Below are positions 57,736-64,000 of a stretch of 64,000 bases of DNA, one piece after another. Position numbers and translations under genes: made by a program. A model generated the notes under the pieces. The model saw only the letters and a program-made list of their open reading frames with translations, had not been told where the DNA came from and ran no database searches. The stretch is from Desmodesmus armatus (lineage: Eukaryota > Chlorophyta > Chlorophyceae > Sphaeropleales > Scenedesmaceae), in the NCBI GenBank assembly GCA_007449985.2, contig VIIQ02000131.1:1-64000 (forward strand), read 5' to 3'. Every line of letters begins with the position of its first letter. The stretch's first letter is position 1.

Positions 57736-59060
57736 CGTTGAGCCCAAAGTTGTGCTATTGTAGATCATGCTGGTTGGGGCATGCTTCATGTACTACAGGC
57801 TGTACAGTACAGGCTGTACAGCTTATTGGTGGCTTCAGTGGTGGATCTTTACCCCCCTTCCCCCATTCAGGCCGCTGCGTGTTTGCCGCAGGTTGGTGTG
57901 TCTGTTTTGCTGCTGTCTGTTTTGCTAGCGCTAGCTGCAGCGCTAGTCCAACGCGGAAGCAGGCAAGGCGCTGCGCCATGAGAGCATCGCATATATACAT
58001 GTATATGCGCGCGCATGCAGTGCTGCTAGCAGTAGCTGCAGGGTGCAGCCTGAGATTGGAGAGCCTCGGGTGACCGCCGCTGCCGCAGGCTGGGTATTGC
58101 TGTGTTTATAGACAATACGGCCGCTGCAGATCTGGTTCAGGCCGCATGGACTACACGTGAGGCAGGCGTAGCAGCTAATGCTGCGCTACTGGGTGCAAGC
58201 ATACTAGACTGCAGTCCCAGGTTCGTGTGTGAGGGAGGGCAGAGGTGTTGGCACCAGTGCTGCCTGCTGACTGGCAGTCAGCAAGGGGAGCAGGCACACT
58301 GGGTATCCTAGTAGGATATGCGTCCTGAACCATGCAACAGCAACGGTGACAGTATGAGTCACAGTAAGTAGCGCATACAGCAGCTGGCTTTATGGGAGCC
58401 TACTCCATGACCTCACAGTAACGCAAGTCCTGTCACTGGCAGCTTTGGCAGTGGTGCACACTGGTGTCAGGTGACTTGCACCTAGGCAATGCCTTGGCAT
58501 GGCAGAATTACCTTTGTTGCGTGCATACTCTGTGTGTCAGTGTTGCTGCATTGCTGCCTCACAAACTTGAAGCCAGTCACATGTGACACGCTGGCTTTGT
58601 AACATATGTCACATCCCCTGGTAGGGGAGACGCTGTGGCTGCAGGCGTGATGGCCAGTGGTATGCAGTCCATTGTAGTTTTCAGCAGTAGAAAACTAGCA
58701 TGCGTGCAGTACCTAGTATGCCCATGTCAACCTGGCGTTGGTGTTTGTTGCGTGTGGGAGACAGGCAGCAGTAGCAGCAGCGCGCAAGTACAGCCGCCAC
58801 ACAGGCAGACGCTGCACGCCAGCACAACAGCAAGACTAGCTAGACTACCTATAGGTGTAACAGGCGAAACCGTGCTGCTGTTACACACTTTGACAACAGC
58901 AAGCACACAATCACTGCACTACAGCAAAAAGCAGGAATCACAGCGGCAGGCGTACTGCTACAGCATGCAGCCCTGTGTTGCTGTGACAGGCCATGCTGCA
59001 GCATGCGCACTGCTATATCAGGCAGCGTGCTGCTGTCGCGGCACAGCCGCACAGCTATAG
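57736..59060. other. Spacer, no gene seen
   Basis: Contains a short duplication (tacaggctgtacag, 57794-57822), an alternating purine-pyrimidine stretch atatatacatgtatatgcgcgcgcatgc (57991-58018) and increasing GCA richness to the right. Confidence 0.4.
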
Positions 59061-59420
59061 TGATGCAGCAGCAGGCGTGGGCTACACCGGGCTACTGCTA
59101 TAGCAAGCAGCGCGGTGCTGCTGTGGCAGCAGCAGGCGTACAGCCACAGTCATGCAGCAGCAGGCGCATTGCTACACCGTGTTACTGCTACAGAAGGCAG
59201 CGCTGTGCTGTTGTGGCAGCAGCAGGCGTGCAGCCACAGTCATGCAGCAGCAGGCGCATGGCTACACCGTGTTACTGCTACAGAAGGCAGCGCTGTGCTG
59301 CTGTGGCAGCAGCAGGGCTGCAGCCACAGGCCATACAGCAGCAGGCGCACGGCTACAGCAGGCAGCGCCTCGTGCTGCTGTGACGCAGCAAGTGCACAGC
59401 CTCTGCAGGCAGCAGCGGGC
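59061..59420. repeat. 90-bp GCA-rich minisatellite, about four copies
   Basis: Copies begin atgcagcagcaggcg at about 59061, 59151, 59241 and (atacagcagcaggcg) 59331, each with ggctacaccg.gttactgcta and ctgtggcagcagcaggcg. The period is a multiple of three, so a frame stays open on both strands; composition (Gln/Ala/Cys/Tyr) argues against a protein. Confidence 0.9.
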
Positions 59421-59628
59421 GCACAGCGGCTGTGAGAGCAGCAGACGCGCAGCCACACCAATCACCCTTGGTAGCATGCGCACTGCTATATCAGGCGGCA
59501 CAGAGCCTGTTGTGACAGCAGCAAGCGCGCAGCCACAGCAGGCGACTTCTGCAGGCGTGCAGATTCAGCGCGCGTACAGCTACCGCAGGCAGTAAGCACT
59601 CAGAAATCGCAGGCAGCAGACCATGGCG

Positions 59629-60001
59629 CTCAACTCAGCAGGCAGGCCCCGTGCTGCTGTGACAGCAGCAGGTGTGAAGTTTGACCAAGCAGCAGACACA
59701 CAACAGGGCAGCCAACACTGGATTTCAAGTGCCACGCCGTGGCCACCGTACGCGAAGAACACTGTTGTCTTGGCGTAAAAAATGCCCATGAGACGAGCGG
59801 GGCAGCATGCTGCGCAACAGGGCAGTACAGCAGGGCAGGGCAACACAGCAGGGCACCACTAGCACAGCAACAGCACGGCAGCACACCACAGCACGGCAGC
59901 ACAGCAGCAGGCGCTCAGCTCAGCAGGCAGGCCCCGTGCTGCTGTAACAGCAGCAAGTGCGTTGTTTGACCAAGCAGCAGACACACAGTAGGGCAGCCAG
60001 G
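59629..60001. repeat. ~85-bp direct repeat pair
   Basis: gctcaactcagcaggcaggc and the following ~65 bases at 59629-59713 recur at about 59917-60001 with few changes; between them is cagcacggcagcacagc-type low-complexity DNA. Confidence 0.85.
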
Positions 60002-61592
60002 ATAGCATGGCAGTACAGCACAGCAGAACAGCACAGCACAGCAGGGCTGCTGAGCACGAAGCGCTAACACTGCCATCTGATGCCCCCAAGTGCCTCGAGC
60101 CAGCTGTGCTTTGCCATGCCCAGAAACAGCCTGTATCACAGCGGCAGGCGCTCAGCTACGGCGTGACGTACCCGTGCTGCTGTGACAGCAGCAGGCGTAG
60201 AGCCACGGGATACTCAATAACTGCAGCGGCTGTCAGCTCTCTGGGTTAACCGCATGTAGTCACTGCTGGTGGCGTTAGTTGCTGTTGACATCAACAATGA
60301 GACACCTGTAGTGTGAGAGTGTGACTGTGTCCTGGAGGCTCTGTCTGTGTGGGTTGCAGTCTGTGTTGTTGTGCAGGATGTAGTGGCTGGTGTTTGCTCA
60401 CGCAGCAGCTGCGCCTAGTCAGATGCAGCACTGCTGTGGCGTCTTGGCGCTGCGCGTTGATGTGCGCGTGGATCTTATGTTGCTGTTGTGTGTTGAGAAC
60501 TTGTGGCTACAGTGCCCGAGAGAATGTCCCAGGGTTCGTAAGTGTCCTGCTGCCCTAGGCCTACCCCAGCTGAGTGACAGTGCGCGCCAGCCACCACTAC
60601 TGTCTCAGTGAACTGACCCCCGTTGTGCAGCACAGGCAGCATCATACGTTGCTGTGTAATGCACCAGACATGAGATGTTGTGCACAGGCCTGCTGTGATG
60701 TGTCAAGGGCCACACCTGCGCAAAGCATATGCTTTGTTGGCTGTTAGCCAATTTGCCCCAAGGGCAGCCACGAGGCTTGCTGCTGGTGGTGTAGATGCTA
60801 ATGGGATGCAGCAAGGTGTAGTATGAGCTCCCTGCACTGCTATGCTACGTTGTGTGGGGGGCTCCCCAATCAGTTCAACCCACTACAACCCACTGCATCC
60901 ATATCCCACAGCTGGCGTGAGGACCTGACCTGAAACATAAAGGTTTGACACTGAGTATGAATCCAGACACCCATTTCACGACCCTTTTGGCGTGGGCTCA
61001 CATGCCCAGCACCTGCATTCCAAGGTTTTCGCAGGCCAGGCCTTTTCTGTCATTTTGGTTGTGTTGTATTGTGGCTAGTGATTTCAAGCTGATGGTCCAA
61101 CGAGCCCAGTACCCATGACAGCCTGCAGCCAGTGCCCATCCCTTCTTGCGGGTCGATGCTGCTGTGGGTTGCTGGGCAATCCTGCTGCACCAGTTATCGC
61201 AATTGATAGACCATATGACGGCAATGTGGAAAATAAGTGTATTGAGTTGAGGCTGGCAACTGCGGTAGGTGCAGACAGGAAAGTCGCAGTTCTGCCTGCT
61301 GCGCCCACATCAGCATGACTGAGGCATTTAAAAAACTTCGCGCTTCATTGGTCAATTGGGCTTTGCAATAATTCTTCCGTGCACTGCATCCGGCTTGCCT
61401 GTTTAAGAAACCTGTCATGTCACGACAGAATTCAACGTCCGCGTCCACTGGCCGCTCTATAGGGCCTGCAGCTGCTCTATCACGACAGTAGTTGACAACT
61501 CTACCAAACAGGATTGCCATAGCAGCGAAGCACAGCCATTCCAAGGCGTTGACTTTCCAAACCGACGCTGCCTCGAGGCTCTTCCGACCACC
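60002..61592. other. Spacer and promoter side of the second Tyr-rich gene
   Basis: No gene is supported. The last 300 bases are less GCA-rich and include cattggtcaattggg (CCAAT-type sites on both strands, 61348-61362) and gcatttaaaaaac (61323-61335), reasonable but unproven promoter elements for the gene starting at 61593. Confidence 0.35.
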
Positions 61593-64000
61593 ATGGCACA
61601 GCGTCTTGCTGTGCTGCTGGTCCTGGCCAGCATCGCAATCTTCGTTTGCGCTGAGGAGGCAACCAATGCAGCTGCTACCAACGCAGCAGCAGCAAACCCA
61701 GCTGTCGTTCCTTCAGCAGTGGACGCTCTGAAGAAGCACAAGGGCGCACACGTATGCACATTGCTGCCGGAGACGCTCATGCAGTCTTAGCAGAAGTGTT
61801 GGGCGGCCTGTGCTTTCAGCAGCTGCTGCGCGACAGTTTGAAAACGCCAGCCCAGCCCGGCCAAGCAGGGCCCTCCGGCGAGCCATTCTTTCCTCCGATA
61901 AACAGTTTGCACCTTCAAAATTCCTGTCAGCGCCTTCTGACAGTTGCACCTTTCCTTGTCCTGTGGGACACTTCTACTGCTGCTGCATCAGGAGAAGAAG
62001 GACCATGACAAGAAGGATTATGACAAGAAGGACAAGTATGATGACAAGAAGGACAAGTATGATGACAAGAAGGACAAGTATGAGAAGAAGGAAGACAAGT
62101 ATGACCACAAGAAGGAGGACAAGTATGAGTACAAGGAGACCAAGTACCAGCCCAAGTACGAGGACAAGAACTCCAAGGACAGCAAGTACGACAAGTGAGC
62201 ACAAACTGTGGAGCACCCGTCATTGGTCTGCAAGTTCAGCACCCAGTTCAGGGCCTGAACCCAGCCCCTGACACACCGGTCAGGGCAAACCAGACATCTG
62301 CTGCTGTCCAATCTTCTGCCCAGTAATGCATGTGGCAGTCATTTGTCTGGGTCCAGTCATTGGTCTGGGAATATGACAGAAGTGCATCCTTGCCCTACCT
62401 GCATGTCAACACTGTTGCCTGCCTGCTGTACTGTCAGGTACGACAAGTACGAGGACAAGAAGGACTACGACAAGTACTCCAGGGAGTCCAAGTACGAGAA
62501 GTGAGTACTGTGCAGCATCATTGCATTGGCTGCAAGTCCAGCAGCCAGTTCGTCAATCCAGCCGGACAGGCATACCAGATACCTGCTGCTAGCGTTGTCT
62601 ATTCTTCTGTGCTGCACGTTGCTGCCAGTGGTCCATTATGCTAGGTATGCACTTGACCAATGGGGAAGGACTCTCAATAAGACAGCCTGTGTTACGTTGT
62701 TGAGCTTGGGCTGCCCATCCTGTCAATTCCAACCCTGCATCTCAACAAACTGCTGTCCTGCCTGCTGTACTGTCAGGTACGACAAGTACGATGACAAGAA
62801 GGATTACGACAAGTACTCCAAGTACGACAAGGACTCCAAGTACGAGAAGTGAGCATCACCCATGCTTGGCAGCCGCTTCTGTCAGCACTGCCCTGGTTGA
62901 GCAGTACAGTCTCTAACAAACCTGCCACTTCAATATGGTAGATGTATGCATGCATCAGTTTGGTCATCACCACAGCTGGAACATTGTCAGTGGGGGCTTC
63001 AATCAGACACTCACAGTCGTTTGTGTTACTTCCAGGTACAACAAGTACGAGGACTACGACAAGTACTCCAAGTACGACAAGTGAGCATCTCAATCAGACA
63101 GACCATTCACGTTTCAGGATCCACCAAATATCAGGTCCTGCACAATGACTCAGCTGCCTGTGTAGTGCTCTGCATTCTGTCAATTAAAAGCTATGCCTTG
63201 TGTGTCATTCCAGCTGACGGTGGCACAGACCAGTGTGCGTATCCTGTATGCTGACAGTTGCTTTGCCTGTACAGGTACGACAAGTACGACAAGTATGACA
63301 GCAAGTATGAGGACTATGAGAAGTACTCCAAGTCCTTGGACAGCAAGTACGACAAGTGAGTAATTGTGTGATTCCCTGTTTGTTGATTGAGCAACCTTGG
63401 CGCCAGCAGTGCATGCGACACCAGAGACCACCTGTGCGTTCCTGCACACAGCAAATTTGGTGGTGTGCACCAGCATGCAAGGCCCTTGACTGTAGCATCG
63501 GGGTCAGGTATCCTCATGTATCTACTATGTATCACCCTGCTCTGGAAATTTCTTTTGGCACTGGCACCATGTATCGTCACTGCAACCTGCCTTTTGGTGC
63601 ACTTCAGGTACGGCAAGTCTGAGTACGAGAAGTACAGCGACTATGACAAGTACGAGAAGTACGACAAGTACAGCAAGTACGACAAGTACGACACCAAGGT
63701 AAGGATGCTATCGTACAGCTGTACTGCAAGGAGCAGGGTTGAGACTGTATCTGTTTGCAACAGTACATCCCGAAGTGAGCACCCTCTGCCAACCTGTTCA
63801 AGAGTCCATGGCGCATCGTGCGCCTCAAGTAGCACTGCTGCTGCCAATGCAGCAGCCCATGAAACTGCATGTCACTCCATTGACTCCGCCATTGCTTGTC
63901 ACTCCATTCATTTCATCAACTTCATGTCACTCCATTCATTCCATCAACTGCATGTCACTCATACAGGGCGACTATGACAAGTATGAGAAGTACGGCTCCC
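61593..64000 (+). CDS. Second secreted Tyr/Lys/Asp repeat protein, truncated by window end
   Basis: Exons seen: 61593-61751, 61992-62194, 62438-62500, 62777-62848, 63036-63080, 63275-63355, 63608-63698, 63967-64000 (continues beyond). Splice sites are GT-AG and the frame is unbroken. Signal peptide MAQRLAVLLVLASIAIFVCA is close to that of the gene at 41086 (RLAVLLAFASIAIAVCA). Exon 2 encodes Lys/Asp/Tyr repeats (KKDKYDDKKDKYDDKKDKYE). The following short exons are single modules, each starting G-TAC-(G/A)AC-AAG and ending AA or GAA before GTGAG: KYDKYEDKKDYDKYSRESKY, KYNKYEDYDKYSKYDK. Introns 2-6 are phase 2, as in the paralogue; intron 7 is phase 0. Intron ends resemble the paralogue too (cctgcctgctgtactgtcag). 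It has fewer Ser than its relative. Function unknown; likely the same class of matrix protein. Confidence 0.88.

Noticed and set aside
59003..59595. Gln/Ala/Cys-rich open frames on both strands
   Set aside because: They are the 90-bp GCA minisatellite read in its open frames, with no start context, splice sites or domain.

Overview
This is a nuclear window from an intron-rich eukaryote, most likely a unicellular green alga (Chlorophyta; that group is an inference). Genes are split by many short GT-AG introns. The sequence is GC-rich and full of (CAG/GCA)n, (CA)n and poly(C/G) tracts. There is no operon structure, tRNA, rRNA or CRISPR array that I can support. Gene models below were built by reading splice sites and codon phase by hand; every multi-exon model closes in frame, apart from a small set of single-base gaps that are listed explicitly.

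Layout. 1-1.87 kb: repeats and the 3' flank of RPL3. 1.87-6.14 kb (minus): nine-exon gene for cytosolic ribosomal protein uL3 (RPL3), 388 aa once three one-base gaps are bridged. 6.1-9.8 kb: repeat-rich spacer with one probable broken coding piece. 9.91-14.04 kb (minus): four-exon gene for a secreted, largely disordered 1053-residue protein of unknown function, again with one-base gaps. 16.68-32.33 kb (minus): a clean 20-exon gene for a 2811-residue secreted alpha-2-macroglobulin-family protein with a C-terminal EGF-like module and no thioester cysteine. 32.3-41.1 kb: spacer with two ~500-bp tandem duplications. 41.09-49.45 kb (plus): a clean 14-exon gene for a 1371-residue secreted protein made mostly of Tyr/Lys/Asp/Ser repeats. 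52.78-54.49 kb (minus): a two-exon protein kinase gene with an N-terminal signal peptide. 54.5-61.6 kb: spacer with a long perfect hairpin, an 11-copy ~170-bp satellite and GCA minisatellites. 61.59-64.0 kb (plus): a second Tyr/Lys/Asp repeat gene, cut by the window end.

How they may work together. Five of the six clear genes encode proteins that enter the secretory pathway. The two repeat proteins flank a kinase that itself carries a signal peptide, and their repeat contains a regular Ser-x-x-Asp/Glu acidophilic phosphorylation motif. A secreted, phosphorylated, tyrosine-rich matrix or adhesive system with its own kinase is the most interesting hypothesis here; it is inference, not shown.

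Sequence quality. All seven reading-frame breaks I found are one-base losses and all lie between 1.8 and 14 kb. About 14 kb of coding sequence further right has none. This looks more like a locally error-prone stretch of assembly than gene decay, but RPL3 pseudogenisation is not excluded.
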